A stretch of 64,000 nucleotides of DNA from Spiroplasma endosymbiont of Lasioglossum villosulum. GTDB lineage: Bacteria; Bacillota_I; Bacilli_A; Mycoplasmatales; VBWQ01. This document shows positions 10,825-21,718 of the stretch, piece after piece. The DNA is taken from the NCBI RefSeq assembly GCF_964020195.1, contig NZ_OZ026539.1:686299-750298 (forward strand), read 5' to 3'. A program made the position numbers and the translations under genes. Under the pieces are notes generated by a model. The model was not told the DNA's origin. It searched no databases and saw only the letters and a list, made by a program, of their open reading frames with translations. How positions within the stretch are numbered: position 1 is the stretch's first letter; each line of letters opens with the position of its first letter.

Positions 10825-11875
10825 GTAAGTGCAACTAAATTATTTTTCTATCCAAATATTCGATTGGTGAAAGATAATTTAGTATTTTTCTTGGTCTTTG
10901 GTTTAAAGACAATATAAATTTATGAACTTCATTTTTATTAGTTTTTGAAAAAATAAATTTTTTAGGAAATTTTTCTCTAATTAAACCATTAGTATTTTCA
11001 TTAGTACCTCTTTGTCAAGGTGAATATGGATTGGCAAAATAAATTTTTATATCTAAATTTTTTTCAAGTTGTTGTCAATTTGAAAATTCTTTGCCACGAT
11101 CAAAAGTAATAGTTTTAACAATGTTTTTAGGAAGAATTGATAAATAATAACTAACATTTTTATTAATAACTTTAGTAGTTCTGTTTTTAACTAATATTGC
11201 TAAAGTAAATCGTGATACTCTTTCAACTAAAGTTATTAAACATGATTTGCTTTTACCTCGTGATGATACTATAGTATCTCCTTCTCAATGACCAAGTGTT
11301 ATACGATCATTAACATTTATATCTCGTTCTTTAATTGATTTACCATTAAACTTGCCACGATTTTCTTTAGATTTTCGTTTTTTACCTTTTCTTCTTAAAT
11401 TTTTACTAGTAACTTTATCAAGCATTCCAAAATAAATTCAAGTATAAATTGTTTTAAAACTAATAACTCACTCTTTATGAAAATTTTTAATTCTGCCATA
11501 AATTTGTTCAGGTGATCAACCTAATAGTAATTTTTGTTGTACATATTTTACTAAATTCTTATTTTTAAACTTATGAAAACTAATATGTGATTGTTTTCGA
11601 TTTTCAGCTTTATTTTGTGCAATTAATGAAAAATAATGATTATTATCTTTATTTCTATTAATTTCTCGAATAATAGTACTAATACTTCGATTAAGATTTT
11701 TAGCTATTTCACTAATTTTAAATTTAAATTTCAATTGATTCTCAATATAAATCCTTTCATCTATGCCAAGATGTTTATAACTCATATAAAAACTCCTTAC
11801 TTTTTTCTAAACTAAATTTAGCATTATGAAATTTTTATATGAGAATTTTTTGCAATTTTATTTACTTGCACTTAC
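10825..11875. mobile_element. IS30-family insertion sequence, unit A
   Basis: This 1051-bp element has terminal inverted repeats beginning GTAAGTGCAACTAAAT at the left end and GTAAGTGCAAGTAAAT (complement) at the right end, and is flanked by a 3-bp direct repeat AAG (10822-10824 and 11876-11878), as expected for IS30-type insertion. It interrupts only the last codons of a phage frame. Confidence 0.85.
10835..11785 (-). CDS. IS30-family transposase (316 aa)
   Basis: Complete DDE transposase. The N-terminal helix-turn-helix reads MSYKHLGIDERIYIENQLK and continues into a SISTIIREINRN segment. The core shows GHWEGDTIV, TFDRGKEFSNW and the acidic third position in SPWQRGTNENTNGLIREKFP, followed by the usual RPRKILNYLSPIEYL ending. 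These are the signatures of the IS30 family. The stop lies 10 bp inside the left inverted repeat. The same element type often rides on Spiroplasma viruses. Confidence 0.92.
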
Positions 11876-11878
11876 AAG

Positions 11879-11984
11879 TATAACTCAGCATTTTAAAATC
11901 TTTTCTGTTTTCTTCTCACGTAATGTTATATTTAAAACAAGGATTAGTAATTTTAGTTTTGTTATCTGTTATTTCACCGATAAA
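11879..11984 (-). other. In-frame continuation after the 106-aa gene, cut by the IS
   Basis: After the TAA at 11985 the same frame stays open for 36 codons (FIGEITDNKTKITNPCFKYN and on) up to the IS. Removing the IS and one AAG, it would end six codons later at a TAA. No ATG lies at its 5' end. Either a nonsense codon has split a roughly 150-residue gene, or this is a small gene with a non-standard start. Confidence 0.4.
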
Positions 11985-12305
11985 TTAACTATTATGCTGT
12001 TCATAAAATTTTAATGGTTCAAGTTTTATATCATTAAGATAATATTCTTTTGGAGCGGTTGGTTTATTAACAGTTATTTTTTGGTCTTTAATATATGGTT
12101 CTAATAATTTTATTAATTCATTACCACTTAATTCTCTTTTAATATTTTCTAAATTAAAAACTCAATATGTATATTTATCATCAGCAATAAAACTATTATT
12201 TTTAACCATTCATTTTGGACATTGTAATTTATATTCACCATAATCAATAAGAATAGATTGTGGTCTATCTTTAACAATTTGTTCTTTTTTAAATTCTATT
12301 TGCAT
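11985..12305 (-). CDS. Hypothetical phage protein, first gene of the leftward operon (106 aa)
   Basis: Starts at ATG 12305 behind AAGGATTATT. It contains a CPKWMV segment and a helical middle (NLENIKRELSGNELIKLLEP), and ends QKITVNKPTAPKEYYLNDIK and on. It is the promoter-proximal gene, so an early or regulatory role is possible. No family is recognised. Confidence 0.55.
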
Positions 12306-12320
12306 AATAATCCTTTCCTA

Positions 12321-12354
12321 ATATGTTCTGTTGCTTCTAGCATAAAGAACATAT
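12321..12354. promoter_or_regulatory. Inverted repeat in the leader of the phage operon
   Basis: ATATGTTCT (12321-12329) and AGAACATAT (12346-12354) form a perfect 9-bp inverted repeat with a 16-bp spacer, 16 bp upstream of the first start codon. It could be a repressor operator or an RNA hairpin in the 5' leader. Confidence 0.5.
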
Positions 12355-12564
12355 ATTTTGATTTTTAGATTATTAATAATACTACTATTCGTTTTATTCA
12401 TTCCAGCAATTCTGGGCTCAAAAATAAATTGTGAAATTTTAAAAAGAAATCGAGGCATTCGATTCAATATTTATTTAATTTATGTTTAATAAATTAATAT
12501 TTTAATTGAACCGGCACCGCTCAATTTTTTTTACAAGTTTGAAATTTATTTTCTCGCCCAAAAA

Positions 12565-12905
12565 AATTTTTCAAAAAAAATAAAAAATAAAACCAACACT
12601 TGCTCACTGGGGAGTGGCAAGGTTGGTTAAATAAAGAATAGAATTAATACAATAGGTCCCTACAACAGGTCTATATATACTAGTTTCCAATTCGCTCCCA
12701 CCCCAAGAATTACCATTAATGGTTAGTATATTTTATTAGGTATCACTCCACTTTTTATTTATCCATGCAAGTCCACATGTTCTAGCTACTATTTTTAACA
12801 ACTGTGTTGTAGTTCACTTTTTTAGTTCCCTAACACGTGTTGATAATAGCGTTAAAGAGGGTTATTAATTATTAACTTTCTCCTACTTGGTCACTGCGTG
12901 TAGTA
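12565..12905 (-). ncRNA. Candidate structured phage RNA with intrinsic terminator, unit A
   Basis: About 340 bp contain no usable frame, have clearly higher GC and many hairpins, and on the minus strand end in a strong terminator: AACCAAC/GTTGGTT with inner TTGC/GCAA and CACT/AGTG (12591-12628), followed by long T runs. Internal stems include AACCATTAATGGTT and AACTAC..GTTGTT-type pairs. It is not RNase P, tmRNA or SRP RNA as far as I can see. The 5' end is not defined. Confidence 0.45.
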
Positions 12906-12955
12906 GATATTTAAAGGATGTTAATAATAAAAATTTTAAAATTTTACAATTACAC

Positions 12956-12990
12956 AAAAAAAGACAAGATTTTTATTCTCGTCTTTTGTC
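12956..12990. terminator. Bidirectional terminator near the right phage end
   Basis: AAAAGACAAGA (to 12969) pairs with TCTCGTCTTTT (12977-12987), with A and T runs on either side. It insulates the phage from flanking transcription in both directions. Confidence 0.65.
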
Positions 12991-13051
12991 ATTTATTTTT
13001 AATTCAAGGGTAAAAAAAGAAAGGAGCTATTTTTAAAACTTTTTAGTTACC

Positions 13052-13071
13052 GACATCTTCGACACGCTCCC
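13052..13071. repeat. Right terminal inverted repeat of unit A
   Basis: The 20 bases GACATCTTCGACACGCTCCC match the reverse complement of 13077-13096 at about 15 of 20 positions, with a perfect outer 8 bp (ACGCTCCC). Only 5 bp (AAAAG, 13072-13076) separate it from the next unit's left repeat. Confidence 0.75.
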
Positions 13072-13076
13072 AAAAG

Positions 13077-13096
13077 GGGAGCGTACCGATGTTGTC
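13077..13096. repeat. Left terminal inverted repeat of unit B
   Basis: GGGAGCGTACCGATGTTGTC is the first sequence of unit B. It is the imperfect mirror of the right repeats at 13052-13071 and 30664-30683. The transposase gene starts its 3' end about 200 bp inside. Confidence 0.75.
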
Positions 13097-13231
13097 AATA
13101 ATATTCAAATTTGTCTTAAAATTATAAAGTTAGACGAGAATAATTTTGACTTCAATATGCAATTGTATGTTAATCTTAACACTTGAAAAATATTAGTCAA
13201 CAATAATACTTACTTTTATAACACAAAAATT

Positions 13232-13254
13232 CTTATTAAAGCATCTTTAATAAG
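13232..13254. terminator. Terminator after the phage transposase gene
   Basis: CTTATTAAAG..CTTTAATAAG form a perfect stem-loop about 40 bp downstream of the transposase stop on the minus strand, with T-rich sequence on both sides. Confidence 0.6.
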
Positions 13255-13295
13255 TTTTATTTTATTTTTGGTTTTTTAAAATCTTTAATTTTAAT

Positions 13296-14456
13296 TTATA
13301 ATAACTGGATGGCAGTATTTATTTGATAGCATTTAAAATTAACCATTTTTGTATACATATCAATGTTATAAGTTCTATCACCAATCATATGCTTTAAAAT
13401 TTGTTTAATATTAGTTTCAGTAAAGCAACCAATATTTTCAACTAGTGCTTGGTTTAATACACCATCTTTTGCATTAATAAAATAACCAACTTTTAATTTT
13501 TTATATTGCAAAGTTAATGATTGTAAAAAATCAATTAATTCATAATATTGACCTTTTTCAAATAAAGTTATTGCATTTTGATAGTGTAATTTAGCAATTT
13601 TATTTTTTCTTCTTCCAGCCATTATACCAAGAAATAAAACATGAAAAGCATGGAATTTATCTAAAATAAATTTAGCATTTAAAATTGTAGCAGTTTTTCT
13701 AATTCATTTTGCACTATCACCACAAACTATTAAATTTGCTTGGTCAAAGTTTTCAAAATATAAATTACCATATTTTTGAATAAATTTAGCTGTTTTTTCT
13801 GCACCAATTTCTGTTTTTGATACTCTTATTTTACATACAGCTCTTTTATTAATTAATTTTCCATTTTTCTTTTTACCAGTACAAAATACTAATAATCTCA
13901 TAGAATATTTTTTACAATTTTTAGTATTGTGTTTTTCATTAAACTTAAATTTTCTATGCCCATCATCAATATTTATATATAAAGTTTGATTTGGTTGCAA
14001 TAGTATTTTAGGGATATTTGCTTTTGGTAATTCAAATTTTTGATATGTTCTACAAACTGTACTATTACTTATTAAATCTTCAATAAAAGTATCACAAACA
14101 TCACGATATTTTTTATCATCAGCAAAATATTTTAAAATTTGTTTAATAACATCTGGTGCTAATTTACTATACTTTTTAACACCAAGATAGTTATCTAGCA
14201 ATGAAACAAATTCCTTTTTTTGTGTTTTTGGGTTATAATGTATACAAATACGTCGTTTATAATTTAATAAACCTTTTTTTGTTTTTAATTTTCTTTTTCT
14301 AAATCTATATGATTTATATTCAGATTTATCACATATACTTCATAAATAATCATCTATTTTTGCAAATAATTCTTCTGTTTGTTGTAAATTTAATTCATCT
14401 TGATTAAAATAGTGTTTGTCTCAATCAAAATGATTAGGAAATGGTAATTTTATCAT
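13296..14456 (-). CDS. UPF0236/ISLre2-type DDE transposase (386 aa), candidate phage integrase
   Basis: The frame joins across TGA codons from ATG 14456 (AAGGAAAATTAAAA upstream) to TAA at 13296. The pattern is that of UPF0236 (Pfam PF06782), the ISLre2 transposase family: an N-terminal NYKRRICIHYNPKTQKKE strand region, LLDNYLGVKKYSKLAPDV, then the catalytic-core strands TLYINIDDG (first Asp), LIVCGDSAKWIRKTA (second Asp) and FILDKFHAFHV. The length is slightly below the roughly 400-450 usual. It is divergent from the terminase (63-bp gap) and close to a terminal inverted repeat. I infer that it integrates the phage by transposition. Confidence 0.82.
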
Positions 14457-14519
14457 TTTTAATTTTCCTTTCTTTTAAATAATTTAATTTTAACTTATAT
14501 ATGTTAATAAGGAGTAAAT

Positions 14520-16226
14520 ATGGCTTTTATCACTAGTTATGCACAATTAAATAAAAAATATAATCTTAATTTTAGTGATAATAATTATGGTTTTAGTTGA
14601 GATATTTTTAAACAATTTGTTGGTGATGAATGAGCAGAATATTTTACTACTAATTGTTTTTATCGTTTTATTCCAACTGCACGGGGAACAAGAAAAACTT
14701 GAAATTGTTTAGCATTTGATTTATTTATATGTTGTAATTTTAGTGATAGTAGTGTTCAAGAAGTAAGAAGATATGAAAATACTCATAGTGAAACTACAAT
14801 TGGTGCTTTAATGAATGTTTGTCAAGTTTTATTAGATAAATATAATATTAATTTATTACCTAATAATCCACATGGTATTAAATGAAAAATAACTAAGGAT
14901 GGTGGATGTATTATTTTTCCTAATAATCAACAAATTGACTTTATTGGTTATGCTAATGGTAATAAAATTTTTGGAAAAGAAGCAGGTGGGTCAAGTTTTT
15001 TAGGTTCAAGAACAGATGAAATTATTATGGCAGAAGAAAAAGAAACACTAACAGAAAAACAATTAACATATCGATATGAACGTTTACAAAACTCTATGTT
15101 TAGAAGTAATCGTATTAAAGTATCAAAAGAACCTATTAAAGAATGAAGTTGAACGTTTATTGATAAAAATATATATAGTCCTAATTTTGGAAAAAAGATT
15201 ACTCGCTATTTTTATAAAAGTTTTTTTATTACTTTTACATGTAATCCTTATGATAAATACCATCCATTTTATTTAAAATACTGTACGCCATTTTTACCAT
15301 TAAATGATAAAGTGATGGAAAATCTTAAAAAAGTTGGCAAAATTTATTATGAAAATCAAGATATGTTTAGTGGTTTAGGTTTATTTGTTTTAAGATTTAC
15401 TATTCAACCGTTTTGAAATAAATTACCAGATATTCAAAAAAGAACATTATTAGAAATGAAAAAAAGTAATCCTGATGAATTTAATACTGTTTTTTATGGT
15501 TTTGAATTTTTAGATAGTGATGCAACAATTTTTCCATTTCAAAAAACTGTAAAATATTGACAATCATATGACTTAAAACAATTTTATAATCAAGAAAAAG
15601 AAATGTATAAATTTGATTTTTATAGTGTTGGTATTGATTGAGCTACGGGACCAAAAGACCATACTGTATTTATGGTAGTTGGTTTTAAAGAATATAATAA
15701 TACTGGTTATTATGATGCTTATATTATTTGTGAATTAGTAGTTACTCCAAATGATTTTATTAATGAAAATGAAAAAATTAATGCTTATGTTAATGAAATT
15801 TTAGGATTAATGGATAATTTTGAAAATTTTGAACAAGCAATTTATTTTTATGATGATAAAGCACGAACTGCCATGGATTGATTAAATCAAAAATTAATAG
15901 ATGAACAAAATACAATTTTAATAACACAAACTGCTATTAAACATGCTTCAAATTTAAATCAAGAAGCCGGATTAACTAATAGAGTAGTTTGAATGAGAAA
16001 TATTATGAGTTATGGAAACTTTTATGCAAATAAAAATGATTTACCAAAAACTACTCAATGTTTAGAAGAATTACGTTATGATGAAACAAAAACTAACATT
16101 CCTGACAGAAATATGTATCAAGACCCATATGATGCATTATTTTATGCACTATATCCATATAAAAATGTAATTAGGGGTAAAAATAATGCTACTGTGAAAA
16201 AAAGTATCTTCACATTTGCTATATAA
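14520..16226 (+). CDS. Phage terminase large subunit (568 aa)
   Basis: This is the motor that packages DNA into proheads and cuts it. The N-terminal ATPase has PTARGTRKTW (residues 52-61) in place of a canonical Walker A (R where G/S is usual) and DEIIMAEEKE (166-175) as Walker B with catalytic Glu. The C-terminal nuclease shows the RNase-H-like acidic residues: GIDWA with D373, YFYDDK with D445/D446, and DPYDALFYAL with D535/D538. The layout fits Terminase_3-type proteins. It reads opposite to the structural operon and has AAGGAG before ATG. No small terminase subunit is recognised. Confidence 0.82.
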
Positions 16227-16261
16227 TAAATAATTTCAATATTATTAATAGTATAGGTCTC

Positions 16262-16300
16262 ACAAAATAAACGCTTTTAATTTAGGCGTTATTTTGTATT
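16262..16300 (+). terminator. Terminator downstream of the terminase gene
   Basis: ACAAAATAAACGC and GCGTTATTTTGT (16286-16297) form a long stem with one bulge and a TTTAAATT-rich loop, 36 bp after the terminase stop. Confidence 0.6.
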
Positions 16301-16376
16301 TAAAAGCATACTTGTAAAAATAATCAAAAATAGTACAATTTATAAGTAAAATCAAGGAAAAAAGGAGTAATTTAAT

Positions 16377-16658
16377 ATGAAAACATGAATAAAAACAAAT
16401 TTAAGTAAAATAACATTAGTATTAGCATTAACTGGTGCTACAACTGGAACAATTGGATTAATCATGGGGGGGGTGCTTACCCATAATATGGAAAATTCAT
16501 TTTTAAAACCAAATGGTGAAAGAGTATATGGTGATACTACAATTTGATGAAATAAATGATATAGCCCTGATAAAACTAGATTGTATTTTTCAAAAATTAA
16601 GCATCATGATGAAGATATAAAATGAGATGGTACTTACACAAATAATTATTTTGAATAA
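16377..16658 (+). CDS. Small secreted/membrane phage protein with poly-G tract (93 aa)
   Basis: Starts at ATG 16377 behind AAAGGAG. Residues 1-30 form a signal peptide or membrane anchor (KITLVLALTGATTGTIGLIM). The next codons lie in a run of eight G bases (16466-16473), rare in such AT-rich DNA. The mature part is short and tryptophan-rich (DTTIWWNKWYSPDK). It ends one base before the stop of the convergent 675-aa gene. It may be a superinfection-exclusion or surface lipoprotein-like moron; no cysteine lipobox is present. Confidence 0.6.
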
Positions 16659-18686
16659 TTAAATTTCTAAGTTAATATAAGAAATATTTTCATTATATTT
16701 ATCGAATAAATTAATATTTTTTAAATCAATTTCTTGTTTATCTGTTATTAAAATAAAATCATAATTTTCAGCACCAAATATTCCACTAATTTCAATCCGA
16801 TTTAGATTATTAATCGGATTTTCGATTTGTAATTCAAATTCACTATTATTATCAATTTGTGATATTTCTTTATAAAATTCCAATTTAGAAAATAATTGAG
16901 ATTTATTTGAACCATATAAATTTAAAGCATTTTCAATTTTATTATTACTAATGATTAATTTTGTAAAATATTTTCCATATTCACCATTTGCTAATGTTAA
17001 ATCTGATGGAATTAATGAAGGTATATTATTAGTTTCTAGTTCATTGGTTATAGATAATCAATTAAATTGATTATCGTCTAATTTAAATAATTCATTTTGA
17101 CTAATATCATTATTTCTTAGTTTAATGTTATTCATATCTGTAAAATCAAAATACTCAGATTTTAATATAACTTTGGTATCTTTAAATCTTCAAATATCTT
17201 TACCAGTAGGTTTTATTGGACTCGATTTTAATTCAAAATAATAGGGTAACAAAATTTTATTATCATCATTTAAACCTTTATTAATTGACATAATTGAATA
17301 AATATTATTTGATAACATAATTACTAGTTTCTTAAAAATATGAACTTGTGGTAAATTTATATAATTTGGATAATCCAATTTTCATTGTTTAAATAAATTA
17401 GTTATTACTTCTTCTGGTTTTTGTCCTTCAAATTTTGCTCTTAACTTTGCAATTTCATTGTCTGGAACACCTTTATCATCATATGTTGCACCATCAAAAT
17501 TCCTATTATAATTATATGTATAACTTAGCATATCTAATAATAATTGTTGTAAACTATCATTAGTTGGTGCATCTTTTATTTCAATTTCAATATCATCAAA
17601 TCTATTATTGGTTGCAACATATTGATAAAATTGACTTTCACCAGCAAAATTTCAAACTTCTTTATCTTTTAATTCTTTTTGTTTTTTTAATGGTCACTTA
17701 CCATCTCAAACAGTACCCATTTCATATCCTAATCAAGCATGTGTCACTCTTGCGTTTTTAATAACTTCTCTTCTTGTTTCAGTTCCACTACTAATTTTAA
17801 TCAAATCTAAAACTGATTTTTCTTGGCCTATAAATTCTTTTGCTAAATTTCAAGGTAATATTTGTTCACTAAATCATTGTTGTAATATTCTAACTTTTGG
17901 CTGAGTTTCAATAGGCATTGATAATAGCGGAAATGCTATCTTATCTTTAACAAATAACTTTGGGTATACTTCCATATTGTCAATTTCACCAAGTACCTTT
18001 ATATTACCAAAAATCATGCTTCTAGGGGCTTTAATTTTTAAACCAATAACTTTTGTATCTTTATCTAATGGTTTTTGTAATTTAATAATGATTGGATAAC
18101 CATCTCTTGTTTTAAAATCTTTAATTTTAATAATAGTTATACTTTTAGTACTTCTTGTTTTTGGATTTTGATAAGGTTGTGAATAATTATTAATGATATA
18201 TAAATTATCAATATTATTTTCAGTTAATGGTTCATTAATAGATACAGCATATAACTTAAATTGATTTAATAAATTTATTTCTTGAAATATTAAATTTTTA
18301 ATATCAGTCATACTATATTCAATTGTATTGTCATTAATATTAGTACTTGCTCTTTGATTTAATTGCATAGTAAAGTCTGATGTTTCAACAGCAATAGTTT
18401 TTAATACTTTATCAATATCAATAAAACCAATTTTAATAGTATTTGCTGAAAATCTTAAACTATTATTTTCATTATTTTTAAATAAACGCTCAATTTCATA
18501 AATATATATGGTTCTTTTTTTAAATTCATCATATGCTCTATTAATATCTGGGTCACTAGTAGCGCGCATCATATTAGTAAAGTCATAAGGAATATTATCA
18601 ATTAAATAATCATTTTCTACTTCTGCTTGATTAAGTTTAGTTTGTTTCTGTGGAAACTTCGTTTGTGGTTTGTTGTTGTTTTCCAT
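16659..18686 (-). CDS. Phage structural protein (675 aa), unit B, complete
   Basis: Last gene of the leftward operon. An Asn/Gln/Lys-rich start is followed by about 650 residues of mixed secondary structure; the part after residue 270 (ILQQWFSEQILPWNLAKEFI) opens with a TGA tryptophan. The C-terminal third is beta-rich with many N-x-x-N turns (NNLNRIEISGIFGAENYDFI). It may be a neck, tail or spike component, as its place after the portal suggests. No family is recognised, and it ends in an exact stop-to-stop abutment with the rightward gene. Confidence 0.62.
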
Positions 18687-19869
18687 TGTTCTCTCCTATT
18701 AATTGGTTATTTTCTGGATTAAATAATTTTAACTTAACTGTTAAATTATTAATTTCTTGTTCATCATTAATATTAAATGTTTTACTATTTAATAAGTCTT
18801 TATCTAAACGTACTAATATTTGAATAAATTTAAGAATATCAATATTAAATTGTCATAATTTTTGTTCAATATAATTAATAGTTGAAATATTTACAGCTGT
18901 ACTTTCTGGAACTGATTGTTGTGCTGATTTCTTTTGACTTGGTATATGAATACCACAACGTTTAAATATTTCATTAACATTTCAATCGTATATATCAGTT
19001 AAATTTTTACCTTTAAAATTACTATTTGTCATATTAATATTTTCATTTTGTTCATTATTATCTCCACCACTTTTAAATATGTAATTTTTAGTAACCAAAG
19101 TTCTTACTGCGTCTTCTATTAAAGATTGAACATTGCCATAAGTTTGACTAAATATAAATTTAGGTGAATTTAAAATGGTATCTAAAACAATTTGTTCATA
19201 AATAACATCTAATGCTTTAATTTTATCCATTACTTTATTACAATCTGCTAGCTCATTTGCTTTATTTCTCATAATTGCTATTGGTATATAGTTAATATTT
19301 AGTGTTTGTTCTTGTGCTAAATTAGGATTATTAATGAATGATTTAAAATCTAATGGAAATTGTTTTTTATTATCACTAATACTATAAATTGCACGATTAA
19401 TTGTTACTTGTTCATTATTTAATGTATAAATTTCAAATAATCTTACCATTTGTGCATTTTGTTCATAACTATCATAAAAAATAGTACATTGAATTAATTT
19501 ACCAGTAATATCATAAACTCTTTGTTGTATATCAACGACTTGAAAATATAAATCATCATTAGCAATAAAAATTAAATAACCACTAATTCCTAATTTACTT
19601 AATTTAAAAATAGAATTTCAATTTTTTCTATAAAATTCTTGTTGAATTAAATATTGTTTAATAGTTTCATTATTTATTTCTAATGGAGCATTATATAAAT
19701 TAGCATTATTTTCTGCTACAAAATCAGTAAAATAAGTTTCATGGTTAAAATCATTAAAACCAAAATAACTTAAAATAGAAGCATGTGTACTTTTACCTTT
19801 TAAAAAAGTTAATTTAGTTTTTTCTTCATTATTAGTACTTTTATCTTTTCTTAAAAATCTACCTAACAT
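18637..19869 (-). CDS. Phage portal protein, unit B copy
   Basis: Identical in frame to 1025-2257 (410 aa). Its 3' end overlaps the full 675-aa gene by 50 bp, so both termini of the pair can be seen here. Confidence 0.62.
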
Positions 19870-19887
19870 AATATTCACCACCTTTCT

Positions 19888-20010
19888 TTAAAATATTTGA
19901 TTAATTTTTAATACAATTTTTACTATAATAAATATAATTAAACCAGCAACTGCAGAAGATAATAAAACTCCAATTAAACCTAAAATAATTTTTATTATTT
20001 TAAAAAACAT
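19888..20010 (-). CDS. Small membrane protein (40 aa), unit B copy
   Basis: Same single-helix protein as 2276-2398; ends 18 bp before the portal start. Confidence 0.5.
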   Translation of the reverse strand: MFFKIIKIILGLIGVLLSSAVAGLIIFIIVKIVLKINQIF

Positions 20011-20014
20011 AATA

Positions 20015-21712
20015 TTATTCCTGCAATTCTTCTAATTTTCATACATTACCATTTCTTGAACCTTTTACAGTAAAAATAGTAATCAATTTAGATTGATTAA
20101 GAGATAAAATTATTATATTAGTACTATCATTATAAGTGTGCATTGGTACACTAATCGTTTTTTTATCAGTTATAAAAAATTCTAAAATATTATAAACTGG
20201 ATTATATATACTTCAAGAATAATAAACTCTATAATGTTTATTCTCTTGAAAATCATAAGTAATTTGTCAATTACCTATTTTACTTTTTTCTCTTGTTCCT
20301 ACTTCTTTTCAATTTGAACGACTTGGACTTGGTTTTGGAGGAATATCTTTTAATTCAATATCTCAATTATTTTCTTCTATTTCATTAGTTTCTAAACTTT
20401 TTGAATTAATTTTTATAGGTTTATCTATATTAATTACACTTGGTGAATTAATATCTAATGTATTACTTTTAATTTTATAAATTTTATTATTTGTCTTAGG
20501 CTTATATATTTTAGTTCCTAGTTTATTTCCATCTAGATTAGTTACTATTCAAGAATTACCATCAAAATATGATAGTATTAATTCATCATTTTCAGGTTGG
20601 ACACTTAAATGAGCTTTAATTTCATTAGTAGAATTTGAGTAATAACCTGCTGAATCAATAGCTACATTATGGGCTGTTGGTACTGCACCATAAAAGAAAA
20701 ATACTCCTTTAAGTCCTTGACTGTTTGACATATTAGGTGACCAAAAAATTTGATAATATGTATTTCTTGTTAAAATCATTGATTTTTGTTCTTCTCATTG
20801 TGGATTATTTAAAAAATCTTGTGGTGTTACCAAATAAGAACTTACAGATATTACATTATCTTCTGTAAGATTAATACCATGGCCAGTAATTAATTTATTT
20901 TGTTTATTATTAGTTAAGGCTGTAATATTTTTCTGTTGTTTAGCAGAAAAATCACAAGTTGGTGCATGTGTATAATCACCAATTTGTGGATTATTTTGTA
21001 GTGCTTCGGGTGGTAATGTACCAATTTCATCAGGTCAATCTAAAATCATTGTTTCAGTTTCTTTATCATAATCTGTTGCAACATAACCTTTATTAATAAA
21101 TTTACTAACAGGACCTCTATATATTTCATTTTCATTATCATCAACTAAATCATCATATAATTTAATTTGTTTTGATAATGTAAATTCTTTTTGTTGTTCA
21201 ATTAATTCATCAACTTGATTTCTAGTATAAAATGCTTTTAAATCAATTTTTTCAACATCTATTTCATCATCATTATAATTTGATAATATTTGTTTTAATT
21301 CTGTTAGTCTTGCCCATATTTTCATTCTACTTGGTGCTAAATCTCATACATTAATTGTTGGAATACTACTTGCACTAAATTGACTACCATTATTAAACTG
21401 AATAGTAGCATCAACATTAAATTCAATCGGTGTACGATTGAAAACTCAATGTTCAGTGGTTACATATACCATATCTCTTAATGTTTCTTTAATTAATTCA
21501 TCTTTGAAACTATCAAAAGGAAATTTCGATAAAATAAAACCAAGATAAGCATTAATATCATTTTGAGCACGAATAGCAAAAGTTTTAAATCAATCATTAA
21601 CATTAGGTCATGTTTGTATGTATTGCTGTGGTGTTTCTGTAATTTTTCCAGTTAATGGATATCAGTTATTATAATTTTCAAGACTGACACCAGTTCAAAG
21701 TTTATTAATCAT
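20015..21712 (-). CDS. Putative neck/tail or receptor-binding protein, unit B copy
   Basis: Second copy of the 565-aa protein at 2403-4100, with the same start (ATG 21712) and no changed reading frame. Confidence 0.5.
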
Positions 21713-21718
21713 ATTTTA

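Larger units (their letters stand above)
1..13071. mobile_element. Tailed prophage unit A (right part; left end outside window)
   Basis: This is the right-hand 13.1 kb of a phage genome whose next copy follows directly. Every reading frame here recurs unchanged at +17,612. Portal, scaffold, major capsid and resolvase genes run leftward as one compact operon with 0-20 bp gaps and many stop/start overlaps. It ends at the inverted repeat 13052-13071. The left 4.5 kb (terminase, transposase), if present, lies before the window. Confidence 0.88.

Noticed and set aside
12565-12905. The structured region as tmRNA, RNase P RNA or a tRNA
   Set aside because: No tRNA-like ends, no CCA-compatible acceptor stem and no known RNase P core could be found.
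13049-13096. Phage ends as a dif/XerCD-type integration site
   Set aside because: The arms are GC-rich, about 20 bp and imperfect, unlike the AT-rich 11-6-11 layout of dif. A transposon-type end fits better, though Xer use cannot be excluded from this window alone.
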